Below are positions 10,980 through 24,400 of a DNA stretch of 64,000 nucleotides, piece after piece. Source of the DNA: Miscanthus floridulus. Its lineage: Eukaryota > Streptophyta > Magnoliopsida > Poales > Poaceae. Every line of letters begins with the position of its first letter. Positions within the stretch are counted from its first letter, which is position 1. The stretch lies in contig NC_089587.1 of the NCBI RefSeq assembly GCF_019320115.1, forward strand, positions 82,613,528 to 82,677,527, written 5' to 3'. A program made the translations under genes and the position numbers. The notes under the pieces were generated by a model. The model was not told the DNA's origin. It saw only the letters and a list, made by a program, of their open reading frames with translations, and made no database searches.

Positions 10980-13179
10980 TATGGCAAAACCGTATAATCT
11001 AATGCCTCCTAGGAGTACTTGTCTTCCATTAGACACTAAGTACTCAAGAGAGGACACTAAACTACGCAGTTTCGTCGAGCACACCCTAAGGAAGAACTCG
11101 AAAATTCACATTTTTTTCATCAGGATCATAAATGAGAGAATAAAGATTACAACATTCTGAAGTCATTTCTTACATCACTTTATTATAGTAGTAGAATATT
11201 ATCTCAATTGATTATAACAGCAGAATATAACAATGTTATCATAGTTACAGAGAAAGAAAAGATTAATTTAATGATATGGTGGAGTATGAACACAGTGGAT
11301 ATTTATATACAAGAGATGCTAGCAGATTTTACATCTTTTCTTATAAAAACCTTTAGTGAGGGTTATAAATAAACACTACGGTCATAGCATGAAAGGAATC
11401 CTCTCTGAGCCCACCAGGAGGTTTCCACACATAAGAGTTAGCTCTAAGTATCCTTCGATCACCTGCAACAGGGGGAATAAAACCCTGAGTACTCGATTGT
11501 ACTCAGCAAGACTTATCCGACATGAGGAAAATAAAAGACTCTAAGGATATTCAAGGTTTATTTGGCTTGTGGGTTATTGCATCTGTGGAAGCATTACTAA
11601 ATGTATGTCCTTATATTCAATTTTATTGGCAATCATCATTAGTTCATTAACTAACCATTCTATGTAAGCACCTATGCTACTTTCAAGCAGGTGGTGAACA
11701 ATCAGAACCATTTTATCACCTTTCAAGTTCTAGTTCTTACTATGGTGCTAGACCATAGCCAAGCCGGTACCGTCTCATAGAAACGATGATTCACAAATTA
11801 ATGTATCCCAACTGGGTACCCCAAAACAAATGCCCCATTTGTACCCTAGGCACAAACAAGACTAACCCATTCCACTCCTGTCAAGGGGTCTAGGTCCCTA
11901 TCAAAACTTGGACTCCAAGCCCCCACACTTTAGACCCGGTCTCAATATGGTGCTTAGACCACCTTTCCCCGTCTCCAATCAGTCGGTCTGAAAAGAGCCG
12001 GAACCTATGACAAGAGCGTAACGAGCCTTCCCGCTCCCATAAGCAAGTAGGTGCTCAGGATAATAAGTCTATGACCTGACTTCCATCCACAACAACGGAC
12101 GGTCCTCAATTGACAGAGGCCGAACAAGTGCAATCTGAGCCTCGCTCGAATGCCTAACCAAGTCTAGATCCAAAGTACCATTCCGCCTGGTCTGCAATTA
12201 TACTTCATATATATTCCATGTGATAGTAATATAATAACAATAATAATATCTTTCCTATCTCTCACGAGTGACAGGTAATCACTTGACTTCTACCGGATCC
12301 TATAGCATAGCAATCTACATGATCCTAACATACTAGTAGGACTCATAGGATAAGGATATATATAGCAAGTGGTTTCATTCAACTCCTTAAAACTTAATAC
12401 ACAAGCATAAAATAAAGTGCAGAATAATAGGGGTTATGCATTGGGGCTTGCCTAGGCGAGATATAACCAAAGATTAGCATTCCCTTGGTGACACGATTAT
12501 CAAGGCACCATCTTTTCTGCTACTTAGGTCGACTCCATGATCCATCATTGTTCCTATTATGATATACGTGGATGCAACGTAGAGACGCAATTAATCAACC
12601 GCGCGAGGTGATCGTGCGCCCGAGCCAAGCATATGACGTGCACGAATTTTAAAACACGTCTAAAACCTATCCTAACACAGTTGAAGCTAATCTACCTTGA
12701 CCATGATAACGAGGGCACATCAATCTACTATAAGGAGCAAAAACATGGCATTGACCTTTAGCTAGATTTGCCAGAATTAATTCACCAACATGGCATTGTC
12801 ACACTATTTCAAACTTAAAATTTCTTCCAAGTCTTGAGCTGAATTTGACTTCAAGTTCCATTTCCAAGCCATTAGAAATATTAGCTAGTCATATTATTTT
12901 CTATAGCAAGAGTTGCATTGTCATCTACAAAGTTTGTACTTCAAACTTTATTTAAGTATCACACACATGTTCTATAGTATTTTTGCTTAATAAAAATTGA
13001 TTTTCAACCCTACTTGATATACATGAGCTATTGAATCAACATTCATTTAACATTTTTATTTGTTATTTTAGGCTACAAGAAATTTATCAACACATTCTAT
13101 CACATGCATTATTACATAAACATGATACTTATGACATGATTTAGTAGTTTGTTTAGGGCATAATACCGAGGGTGTTATA
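10980..13179 (-). repeat. LARD 3' LTR, with a 2.1-kb internal deletion
   Basis: Matches 16558-18175 and 20280-20853 of the other LTR but jumps between them near 12602. The related solo LTR at 32740-37212 has the long form, so deletion here is more likely than insertion in the other copy. TATATATA at about 12355-12364 is a candidate promoter element. Confidence 0.85.
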
Positions 13180-13196
13180 GCTCTACCCCCCTTAAA

Positions 13197-15044
13197 CAAA
13201 ATCTCATCCCAAGATTTGAAACAAGAATCAGAAAGGGGAAAATGCGATTACACTTCGCAGATCTAAAATTACACGGAAGATTACACGACGTCGAACACTA
13301 AACCACATAGGGATTTAGAGATACAAGGTTAAGAGCAACCTAGTACAACCAAAGCTTAATCTAGAAGTCGAGATAGATGAGGACAATGGAGAAACAACAA
13401 GAAAATAATAATCCAAAATATGGCGTATGTAGAACAGATCTAGAAATATGAGACTGAGAACTCAAACATCATGAACCCTAAGACCAAGCTAACTAGAGGT
13501 GGACTTGAACTCCTTTGACAAAAATCCAAATCCCTTCTTCTTCTCAGATTACACAATCACCTCTGACTGGTGACCTTAGTTCCACGAACGACGACTAGAT
13601 CTCGTAGCTCTGCTTCGGATTCAAGGGGAATGGGGATGCAAGAGGAGAGCAAGGGCATCTTATAGTGGTGAATGTAGGTGGTGGTGCAGCACACTAGGAA
13701 GTGCAGACGGAGTGGAAGGAAAACACTGGTGGTCATGAGGTGGGGAGAGCGTTAGCCATGGTGTGCTCCTTACATGAGCTTGAGTGGAGGGAGGAAAAAG
13801 GAGAGGAGAGGGGGTTCGCTCAACAAGGAGGCGTGCAGGTGGCCATGTCCCCAAAAGAGGAAAATAGGAGGGGGGTTTGGTATAGGGACAGGGGCGAGTA
13901 TCAAGAGCCGACGGGATGCCAGAAAAAAGGAAACACACACCGCACGAGTACAATGGATGCGGTATAATGTCATGGTTATGCGAGAACGAGGTACTAGTGG
14001 ACCCTAACACTAATGGCGTCTGCAGGGCACATGGCAATAGTGACCGGCGTGTGTAACATGGTCGAGCTAGACACAGGGCTTAGGACATGATGTCCACTCA
14101 GGCTTTTCCAATCACTCCCTACTACCCGAGGCTAACTTTTCCCTGTTCTTCTTCTTTTTCTTCCCTTCCTTGTTCACATTATGCGCCAACCTTTTGTATG
14201 AACTGAGATCATGATATACATGCTTCCTCCAAAACTAGATTCTCCTGTTTACTTTGAGGGAATACTATTTCATCAACCCATTGTGGATTTCCCGTTCGAA
14301 CACCCGAATATTTCCAAGAAGAATATTTTGTATCAAGAACGGTATGACAGTGTAACTTGGCAAAGGTACTTGGTCAACAACCTTGATACCAGCGCATGCT
14401 GAGCAGCGTAACCATGTGGCAGCTATTCCACAGGGGCCCTCGGTTTCATCATGGCACCATAAGCTATTAACCAGACAACTATTACCAACTTACACGTAAT
14501 GAAGGCAGTGGGGTCATAGACCACAGAATCAGAGGAGTATTGTGAGGGAAGATTCAGACAACAAGGGTTCCTTTCACAACAAGGGACAAGGAATTCAAAT
14601 CCCACAATAGATTTAATTTAAAGAGATTCAAGAGTTCTATTGGGACATCCATAATTAGTCAATGCAGTGTTCTACATTATCCCATCATGGCTGGTCTGCT
14701 GGCATCTGAATGGTTCTTGTAACCCACTTAACATCATCCTTAAAAACCCTAAGCATGTCTAACGAGACCTAAGGGTAGATGGACGCAATAAACATAATGA
14801 AATAAATAAAATGCACATTCCAAACATCCTTATGCTGGTACAACATACAGGCACTCACTCGTTCACCTTCCTTACGACCAGATGATCTCAACAACTATGG
14901 ATGAAATACAATGGAAAGATTACAATACTAGAGGACTACGACAAAAGGCACCACTGACTATAGGTACATCTTCCCAAGGCAACTAATCTACTTTGTCGGA
15001 CCACACATCTTCATTCCTAGGCTCAACGGATTCTTTTACCACCC
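13197..15044. other. LARD internal region without a gene
   Basis: No coding signal is convincing. GC/AG-rich at 13650-13980, where both strands show low-complexity open frames that I regard as noise. CC-rich polypurine tract (minus strand TTTAAGGGGGGTAGAGC) at its left border. Confidence 0.55.
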
Positions 15045-15960
15045 TGGCTAGGGGTCTGCCTCCTCTCTAGGCAGTGGCTGAGGGAGGGGAAGCAAGGGCT
15101 CTACTTCTGATACCTCCGAGGGTGGAGGTGTTGGTGGTACTACAACACTGGTTCTCCTTTCCAGCGGGTGGATAGGGATTCCCTCCAATATTAAGGGATC
15201 CTGCCTTTCAGCAACAAGCATCCTACGCTTGGCCCTGGTGACAAGATAGGCCTCTCCCAGCTGATGGGCATGCTGATCTTCAGCCTCCTTATGGGCTTTC
15301 GACATGGTAGTCTCCTGACTCTCTATGGTTGCCACACTAGCATGCGCTTCAGCGAGCTACACCTGGAGCATCCTAGAGAAGATCTCATCTTCCTCGGCTC
15401 GCCGAAGGCACTTCCTCAGCTCTGAGGCTTGCCGGTCATACTGCTCATCCATAGCAAGTAGATATGTGGTCAAGTGTACCACGGTTGGACTATCTTCTTG
15501 CGCATCCCGCCCTTGCAAAGCCTCCATGCAAGCCCTCCATACCCATCGATTCTTTTCCAAAGGTGGAAAGAACCTCATGGGGGTATGAGCAATGGGCTCT
15601 TCATAGAACTAGCAAAGGTGCCACAAGGCTTTGTGGGCCACAACTTGGTAGGTGTTGACAAAGCAAAACCCGGTTGCGGTCACATTCTAGGCTTTAGTGA
15701 TGTCGGGAAACTCTTCACTCTTTCCAATATAGACGGTAACTTCACACCACTCAGTGCCATGCTTTTCATACTCATGGCCCTCATACTTGGGACGATCTTT
15801 GACCCTGAGTTTTTGTAAGGTGGCATACAGGATTTTGGAAAAAACTCAGTGTTCAGGCAGTAACTGCTAACCCAGGCTCCTGCCATCCTAGGTGGGTGGT
15901 TGTAAGGGAGGATTAAGCGGAAAACTTGTTCAAAAGGAAAAGCTAGGTGAGCTGGAGTGC
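15045..15960 (-). pseudogene. LARD internal ORF, unrecognised, helical with proline-rich tail
   Basis: A single reading frame runs right to left from about 15830 to 15045 (with an upstream block, HPPRMAGAWVSSY, one frameshift earlier), broken mainly by TAG codons. It contains EWCEVTVYIGKSEEFPD, HTPMRFFPPLEKNRW, HLTTYLLAMDEQYDRQ and an E/R/A-rich probable coiled coil (SELRKCLRRAEEDEIF, AEDQHAHQLGEAYLV), ending with PPTPPPSEVSEVEP. TAG interrupts QV|LAEAH where CAG is expected. It has no known gag, protease or polymerase motif. It sits where gag would be and may be a divergent structural protein of this non-autonomous family; that is inference. Confidence 0.5.
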
Positions 15961-16543
15961 ACCGAGTGGTGGTATCAATGGCTAGACTAGACCCTGCTTA
16001 TAATGGCAGAGCGATTAGTGGTACTGGCATAGTCCACCTTTGGTTCCTACATGAGGCCACTACAAATGAATCGACCGATTTTTTTACGCGTTTGAGGCAA
16101 GCGATGTCCGAGGCCATTAATGACTAGTATGACTACAGGGCAAGGGTCCGATAAGAGCGTAGAAAGGAGTACGGAGAGACATGGGTCATGGCCGACGTGA
16201 ACCATAGGCAAACGCAAAGCACGAAGCCATAGTTCAGCAGTAATTTCCGAACAAAGGCTGGTCAATCATGCACAATACGACTCGCGTGACACCCATGAAG
16301 GGCGCATCTGCCAGCAATACAGTCACGACGACTAAGGCAGTAACTGCACAACTGACTTAAAGATCGTATACTGCGTGAGAGCTAGTCCACCGGAGAAAGC
16401 CTAGTTAAACCTTATCCCAAATACTTAACCATCACAATAGGGCTACTTATATATTTCATAGGTAAACGCCCTAACTTTTTGCAAAAATAGGTTGTCAAAT
16501 TTTAATTTAGAAAAGGGTTTTGAAGCTTTATTTTCTCATTTAT

Positions 16544-16555
16544 GCTCTGATACCA
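16544..16555 (-). other. LARD primer-binding site
   Basis: Complement of TGGTATCAGAGC, the sequence pairing with the 3' end of initiator Met tRNA; it lies two bases inside the 5' LTR, as expected. Confidence 0.9.
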
Positions 16556-16557
16556 CC

Positions 16558-19500
16558 TATGGCAGAACCGCCTAATCTAATGCCTCCTAGGAGTACTTGT
16601 CTTCGATTAGACACTAAGTACTCAAGAGAGGACACTAAACTATGTAGTTCCATCGAGAACACCCCAAGGTGAACTCGAAAATCCATATTTTTTTCATCAG
16701 GACCATAAATGAGAGAATAAAGATTATAACATTCTAAAGTCATTTCTTACATCACTTTATTACAGTAGTAGAATATTACCTCAATTGATTATTACAACTT
16801 AATATAACAATGTTATCATAGTTATAGAGAAAGCAAAGATTAATTTAATGACATGGTGGAGTATGAACATAGTGGACATTTATATACAAGAGATGCTAGC
16901 AGATTTTACATCTTTTCTTATAAAAACCTTTAGTGAGGGTTATAAATAAACACTATGGTCGTAGCGTGAAAGGAATCCTCTCTGAGCCCACCAGGAGGTT
17001 TCCACACACAAGAGTCTGCTCTAAGTATCCTTCGATCACCTGCAACATGGGGAATAAAACCCTGAGTACTCGATTGTACTCAGCAAGACTTACCCGACAG
17101 GAGGAAAATAAAAGACTCCAAGGATATGCAAGGCTTATTTGGCTTGTGGGTTATTACATCTGTGAAAGCATTACTAATCGTGCGTCATTATATTCAATTT
17201 TATTAGCAGTCATCGTTAGTTCATTAACTAACCATTCTATGTAAGCACCTATGCTACTTTCAAGCAGGTGGTGAGCAATTAGAAACATTTTACCACCTTT
17301 CAAGTTCTAGTTCTTACTACGGTGCTAGACCATAGCCAAGTCAGTACCGTCTCATAGAAATGATGATTCATGAATCAATGTATCCTAGTTAGGTACCCCA
17401 AAACACATGCCTCGTTTGTACCCTAGGCACAAACAAGACCAACCTATTGCACTCCTATCAAGGGGTCCATGTCCCCATCCAAACTTGGACTCTAAGCCTC
17501 CACACTTTAGACCCAGTCTCAATATGGTGCTTAGACCACCTTTCCCCGCCTCCAATCAGTCGGTCCGAAAAGAGTCGGAACCCACGACAAGAGCATAACT
17601 AGCCTTCCTGCTCCCATAAGTAAGCATGTGCTCAGGATAATAAGTCTGTGACCTGACTACCATCCATAGCAATGGATGGTCCTCAATCGACATAGGCGGA
17701 ACAAGTGCAATCTGAGCCTTACTCAAATGCCTAACCAAGTCTGGATCCAAAGTACCATTCTGCCCGGTCTCCAATTATCCTTCATATATATTCCATGTGA
17801 TAGTAATATAATAACAACAATAATATATTTCCTATCTCTCATGAGTGATAGGTAATCACTCGACTTCAACCGGATCCTATAGCATAGCAATCTACATGAT
17901 CCTGACATACTAGTAGGACTCATAGGATAAGGATATATATAGGCAAGTGGTTTCATTCAACTCCTTAAAACTTAATGCACAAGTATAAAATAAAGTATAG
18001 AATAATAGGGGTTATGCATCGAGGCTTGCCTGGGCAGGATATAACCAAAGATTAGCATTTCCTTGGTGACACGATTATCAAGGTACCATCTTTTCCGCTA
18101 CTTAGGTCAACTCCATGATCCATCGTTGTTCCTTTTATGATATACGTGGATGCAACGTAGTGACGCAATTAATCAACGGTAACCATAACTCTTAAAAATA
18201 CGATTACACTTCACAAGCTAACGAGCTAGCTTTAATGACTATCGTACTAGTCTAAGTATCCACGTCGTCGGGTAAGGCTTAGTTTCCAGAAAAATGTTCT
18301 AGTTTTAAAATCCCAAGGTGTTTCGGTGTTTTATGGATTAATTATATATTTTTGGACTAGGGCTCATTTAGCTACCTTAGCAAACTAATTATTATGGAGC
18401 TACAAGAATTAGAGTGAGCACCTAATAATGTTAGGAATTTGCTATGAAAGTTTCAGAGCCAACACTATCACCAATTTATCACAAAAATTCCTACAAGTTT
18501 ATTTCTTATAATATTAAGAATCTTAAATTAATTAAATAACTCCTAAAAATATTATAAAACTATGTGAACAAAATATACTAGCAGTTAGATCATGATTTTA
18601 GGAACTTAACAAAATTGATTTCATAATTTTTGGTCAACTACACAAATTTATTTTGCATTTACAGTTTGCCTTAGAAACTAAATTAGAAAATGCATTAGAA
18701 AAAGGAAAGGGCCGGCAACAACTCCTTCTGGCCCGATAGCCCAGTGCGGCGCGGCTACACACACGTCGCGGTGGCCCAGTATGGCCCAAGTCCGAGGGCG
18801 CCCACGTGCGTTAGCTATTTTGCAGAAAGACCCCCAAGCTTTTAGAGATTAATATGACTACTATGCGCACTATTCCTACCATCAGTAACTTTGCAACCAA
18901 ACCCTTAGATGTTTTTTCTTTACCACGGGGAGATCCCTATAAACCCTGCGCGCACTGGCGCGGCAGCCAACGGCATAAGGCGGTTATGCCAGGCAACCTA
19001 GGCAGGATATGACGGAAGTAAGGAGCCGACCATCATTTATAGCTAAATGCGCAAGGATGGGTGGCGATTATGGACTCAGAGGCGCACTATCATGGGCTGC
19101 AGCAGTGAGCGGCTATCCGTGGTGGTGACGTGACTGTTCTAGCAGCCTACGATTCTATCGGGGTGGTAGAGATAGCGGGTAAGCACCAGTAGCTCATTGG
19201 AATTCGTGCTACGGTGACGGTTGAGGCGGAGGGGTGCTGAGGCGGTAGTGCTCTAGGATAGACACCCATGTGTCACCACATCTTCGGTAAGTGCCCTGGC
19301 CAAATGGCACGAGCACCAGATAGAGGAGGTCAAGGCGAGCTCATGGATACAAACAATTAAACTAATTTGGACCTTACCCCAATTTCACTAGCATAGTGGC
19401 GCACCTGGCCGCCGATGAGAAAAACCAGAAATTGGCCGCCAGTAGTGCTCGGTTGCGCCAAGGTAATGGTTGGGCGGCAAGCTGGCTTTCCTATCTAACT

Positions 19501-20853
19501 ACTAGAACACCAAATTAAGGTGTGGTGTCCTGAACCGCACGTATTTGTCGTGCGAAGCAGACGATTCTATCGGCGACAGGGGTAGGTGGGGGCAGCAGCT
19601 CTTCAAGGCCATGCCTGCTTCGGTTGAGGCTACGTTAATGAAGCAAGGCATCCATACGGGGAAGACTTAGAGAGAGAGCATCATGAAGCACCATGATGGG
19701 ACTACTCGGCCATGGTAGGATGTGGGCGGTGGCAGGGAAGCAGCAATCTCACGTGGGGCCATCTCATGGGGCTGGTGCAACAAAATGACACGAGGGAGGG
19801 CAATAACACCACGACACGGGCATTAGTGTGACCTGACTATGGAGGCAGGCAGCGGCTCAGTGAGTAGGTGATTCGAGAGGTGGAAAGAGTGCCACATCGG
19901 CAAGACGAAGGCCAGCATGACATCGGCTTGGCCCCATGCACGGCCTGGCCGATAGCGCACATGTGGCAGAGATAGTGCCATCGGACAGGGCTAGGCTACG
20001 ACGCAGGATTTGCAGAGAGCGCGGACATGGTGGTGATGCACCGTCGCCGGTAGTAGGGACAATCCCACGTGTGCAATGGCAAGAAGGGCAGCATCCGCAG
20101 CGCAGCGCGAGGCAGGAAGGGCAGCAGCGAGGGCAGTAGCGCGATGACCAGCAGCTGCAGGGCGACGACAGCGGCCCGCTAGGCCGGCGATGACCAACTC
20201 ATGGCCATACAGGCTGACCGGGCATCGGTACCATGGTGCATGGAACACGACTAGCCACGCGACGCCGAGCGGCCGTGAGAGGTGACCATGCGCATGAGTT
20301 AAGCATATGACGTGCACGAATTTTAAAGCATGTCTAAAATCTATCCTAACATAGTTGAAACTAATCTACCTTGACCATGCTAACGAGGGCACATTAGTCT
20401 ACCATAAGGATCAAAAACATGACATTGACCTTTAGCTACATTTTCTAGAATTAATTTGCCAACATGGCATTGTCACACTATTTTCAAACTTAAAATTTCT
20501 TCGAAGTCTTGAGCTGAATTTGACTTCAAGTTCCATTTCCATGCCATTAGAAATACTAGCTAGTCATATTATTTTTCTACAACAAGAGTTGCATTGTCAT
20601 CTACAAAGTTTGTACTTCAAACTTTATTTAAGTATCACACATGTTCTATAGTATTTTTGCTTAATAAAAATTGATTTTCAACCCTACTTGATATACATGA
20701 GCTATTGAATCAACTTTCATTTCACATTTTTATTGGTTATTTTAGGCTACAAGAAATTTATCAACACCTTTTATCACATGCATTATTACATAAACATGAT
20801 GCTCATGACATGATTTAGTAGTTTGTTTAGGGCGTAACACCGAGGGTGTTACA
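16558..20853 (-). repeat. LARD 5' LTR (full length, ~4.3 kb)
   Basis: In minus orientation it begins TGTAACACCCTCGGTG and ends ...CTGCCATA, two bases before the primer-binding site. The 18180-20280 part, absent from the other LTR, is AT-rich and then GC-rich (18700-20280). Open frames in the GC-rich part (for example 19936-20317) have no recognisable domain. Confidence 0.88.
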
Positions 20854-20901
20854 TTAACTAAGGTGCAACAATGCATGTCTTAATTTCTCCTCAGATCTTG
20901 C

Positions 20902-21815
20902 GAATGGAAATGGGGATCCTGATCTTCTGTCAGGTAGTGGTAACTATCGTTGTGGCGGAGAATGACACACTGATCTGGCTTTAGATCGAAAGATCAAACC
21001 CTGCAATCTTAGCACTACAACTCCTCTGGTTATCAACCGAGACACAAATCTAGTTGACCTCACCAAGAAGGCTAATCCCTACCTGTGCAATGAAGAACAC
21101 AAGCAAGAATAAGAAAGAAAGCAACCAAATTGTAGATGAATGATTAATCTCATGAAGTTGGGGTCTCACAAACCGATGAATGACAAAACCGTTCTTGATA
21201 GATTAATCTAAGCAAAATCCAAAACCTAATGATGGTGGTGGCATATGATTATAAAGGTCTTAGGATCATCACCTACCCTGGATGCGCCCCCTAATGGGCC
21301 CAAACACGATGCACGGTCCAACGGACCAAAAGACGGTGTCGCAACACCCTGGCAGATTCTGGACGCTGACTTGTTTTGATGATTCCAATTGATTCTGAAG
21401 GTGTTTTGATGTGATACCACTTGGATTGGCTTCCCTATCAAATTATCTTTCCAACCATACATGGATCGTCAAAAACAAAGTCCGGATGCATCCTGGATGA
21501 CCAGTTTAAGGTAGACTGGTCCTGGCGGCCAAGGCAGACTCGAAATCATGTTGGACCGGGCCTCTGGTTTCTGTTGAACGTCCTTGCTGGTCATCAATGC
21601 CTCCACCTCTTCCTCTAAGTCCCTCATGACCCTCTCTAATGTTCCTAAGCAAGATAACATCATTAGGTAGTAGTCTATTCTTAAAAGTATGAAAATGATC
21701 GCTTAAGAATGAGCTCACCTCTAAATTGAGTTGACGCATTCGAGCCCGGGTCATTGGACCTTGCATGACGGTTGGAGGATCAGCAGGTACATCCAAAGGA
21801 GTGATGTCCTCATCA
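20902..21815 (-). repeat. G1 3' LTR, overlapping the end of pol
   Basis: Begins (minus strand) TGATGAGGACATCACTCC immediately after a polypurine tract (AGAGGGGGAGGA, 21816-21827) and ends at 20902 next to the duplication. The integrase reading frame continues about 310 bases into it. Confidence 0.9.
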
Positions 21816-22978
21816 TCCTCCCCCTCTTGAAACTGAGTTGTCCTCGACTCAAGCTCATCTTCTTCTCCCAAATAAGGCTTCAAATCTGCAATGTTAAGGG
21901 TGGGACTAACCCCGAACTCGGGTGACAACTCAAGTTTGTAGGCATTATCATTTATTTTCTCAATTATTTTATATGGACCAACTGCTCTTGGCATTAATTT
22001 AGACTTACACAGCTTAGGAAATCTATCTTTTCTCAAATGTAACCAAACCAAATCACTCGGTTCAAGTTTAATTTCTTTTCTACCTTTACTACCAGCAATT
22101 CTATACTTTTCATTCATTCTTTCAATATTTGCTTTAGTTGTTTCGTGCAACTTACGAATGAAATCAGCACGCTCTCTAGCATCACTATGTGTTCTTTCAG
22201 TGGTAGGTAAAGGCAAAAGATCAATAGGAGCGCGAGGGTTAAAACCATACACTAGCTGAAAAGGACTTACCTTGGTGGTGGAATGTTCCGCCCTGTTATA
22301 TGCAAACTCCACATGCGACAAACATTCTTCCCACATCTTCAAATTGCGCTTTAAAATTGCTCTCAACATGGTGGACAATGTTCGATTCACTACCTCAGTT
22401 TGGCCATTAGTTTGGGGATGACATGTTGTAGAAAACAGTAGCTTAGTCCCCAATTTATTCCACAAAGTGCACCAAAAATGACTCAAGAATTTTGCATCGT
22501 GATCTAAAACAATAGTAGAAGGCATACCATGCAAGCGAACGATTTCTTGAAAGAAAAGGTTAGCAATATGAACAGCATCATCGCTCTTATGACAAAGAAT
22601 AAAATGTGCCATCTTAGAAAAATGATCATCCACCACAAAAATACTATCCCTCCCCCTCTTAGTCCTTGGCAAACCCAACACAAAATCCATAGATATATCA
22701 GCCCAAGGAGTAGAAGGAATAGGAAGAGGCATATACAAACCATGTGGGTTCAACCGTGACTTAGCTTTTTGACATGTGGTGCATCGAGCCACGTACCGTT
22801 CTACATATCGCCTCATCCTAGGCCAAAAGAAATGTGTGGACAACACCTCCTCTATCTTCTTGGCTCCAAAATGTCCTATCAATCCGCCTCCATGTGCCTC
22901 CTGCAACAACAAAAGACGAACGGAGCTAACTAGAATGCATAGGCGGTTAGCTCTAAACAAGAACCCATCATTGATCAT
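21506..22978 (-). pseudogene. pol: G1 integrase and pol C-terminus, open for 490 codons
   Basis: Joins retroelement cDNA to host DNA. HHCC finger in the first third (AHGGGLIGHFG ... CTTCQKAKSR); catalytic triad candidates SMDFVLGLP, VLDHDAKFLSHFW and NGQTEVVNRTL; then the basic/hydrophobic C-terminal module (LEPSDLVWLHLRKDRFPK, VGPYKIIEKI). The end is unusual: the frame crosses the polypurine tract (encoding QEGEDDEDI) and continues in the LTR. It is the best preserved stretch of G1, but the rest of pol upstream is broken, so it is marked as part of a dead polyprotein. Confidence 0.85.
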
Positions 22979-24400
22979 AAACTTATTCCATATACGTCAC
23001 TCTCTACAATTTAGTAACACGTCCTTAAAATTAGGATCAAGCGCATATTGTTCTTTTACTGATTCAAGCCCAAAAATCCGACAATCAAGTTGGGACAACA
23101 ATGTATATCGTCTAGACAAAGCATCAGCAATCACATTATCCTTCCCTTTCTTGTGTTTGATAATATAAGGAAAATATTCAATAAATTCAACCCATTTAGC
23201 ATGCCTACGATTCAGATTATGTGGAGAGCAAAGATACTTAAGTGATTCATGATTAGAATGAATAACAAATTATTTAGGCCACAAATAATGATGCCATGTC
23301 TCTAAAGAATAGACAAGTGCATATAATTCCTTATCATATGTGGAATAATTCAGAACATGACCATGCAATTTTTCACTAAAGTAACCAATGGGTTTACCAT
23401 CTTGCATCAAAACACCCCTAATGCCAACTCCACTAGCATCACATTCTATCTCAAAAGTCTTACCAAAGTTTAGAAGTTGCAGCAATGGTGCGTGTGTGAG
23501 CTTGTCCTTCAAAGTGACAAAGGACTCCTCATGTGCCTTTCCCTAATGAAACACCACCCCTTTCTTCATCAACTCATGCAACGGGGCAGCAATGGTGCTA
23601 AAATTTTTGACGAAGCGGCGGTAGAATCCTGCAAGATCAAGAAAACTCCTCACCTGTGTGACGGTTTGGGGAACCAGCCAACTCTTTATGGCTTCAATTT
23701 TCATCTTGTCCACCTCAATTCCCTGTGGAGTTACAACATAGCCAAGAAAAGAAACTCAATCTGTGCAAAAGATGCACTTCTCAAGGTTACCAAATAAACG
23801 TGCATCACGTAAAGCATTAAAAATAACACGTAAGTGATCCATATGTTCATCAAAAGACTTGCTGTAAATCAATATATCATCAAAGTAAACTACCACAAAA
23901 TGACCAATAAAAGCTCTCACAACCTCATTCATTAAGCGCATGAAAGTGCTAGGTGCATTGGTTAAACCAAAAGGCATTACTAACCACTCATACAACCCGA
24001 ATTTAGTTTGAAACACGGTTTTCCATTCATCTCCAAGTTTCATTCTAATTTGATGGTAGCCACTTCACAAGTCAATCTTGGTGAAAATTATAGAACCACA
24101 CAACTCATCAAGCATGTTGTCTAGCCTAGGAATAGGATGACGATAGTGAATAGTAATATTATTGATGGCTCTACAATCAACACACATACGCCAAGTTCCA
24201 TCTTTCTTAGGAACCAAAAGTACAGGAACGACACAAGGACTAAGGCTTTCATGTATGTACCCACAGTCCAAAAGGTCTTGGACTTGCCGCTGAATTTCCT
24301 TAGTCTCCTCAGGATTGGTTCGATAGGCTGCACGGTTGGGCAGGGTTGCTCCTGGAATCAAGTCGATTTGATGCTCTATCCCTCTCATCGGTGGCAGCCC
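22979..24400 (-). pseudogene. pol: G1 reverse transcriptase and RNase H
   Basis: Copies RNA into DNA and degrades the RNA strand. RT begins near 24388 (MRGIEHQIDLIPGATLPN), with GTWRMCVDCRAIN, a TGA where Arg is expected after FTKIDL (24070s, a CGA-to-TGA type change), [20 protein letters not shown] and the catalytic YFDD box (about 23873-23899). RNase H follows at about 23512-23000 ([42 protein letters not shown]). In-frame stops lie at about 23756, 23545 and 23270. The frame runs directly into the integrase. Confidence 0.85.

Larger units (their letters stand above)
10980..20853 (-). mobile_element. LARD-like LTR retrotransposon, non-autonomous, giant LTRs
   Basis: Two direct LTR copies (10980-13179 and 16558-20853) flank about 3.4 kb lacking RT, RNase H and integrase. 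TTAAC is duplicated at 10975-10979 and 20854-20858. Minus orientation is set by the primer-binding site at 16544-16555 (complement of TGGTATCAGAGC, initiator-Met type) and a polypurine tract at 13180-13196. LTR of about 4.3 kb with a short interior fits the LARD class described from Triticeae; the comparison is from memory. Movement would need enzymes supplied by other elements. Confidence 0.88.

Noticed and set aside
13660..14037. Paired ORFs in the LARD interior
   Set aside because: AG-rich on one strand and therefore P/S/L-rich on the other; no motif.
19936..20317. ORFs in the LARD LTR
   Set aside because: Same reasoning: GC-rich LTR segment with no conserved pattern.
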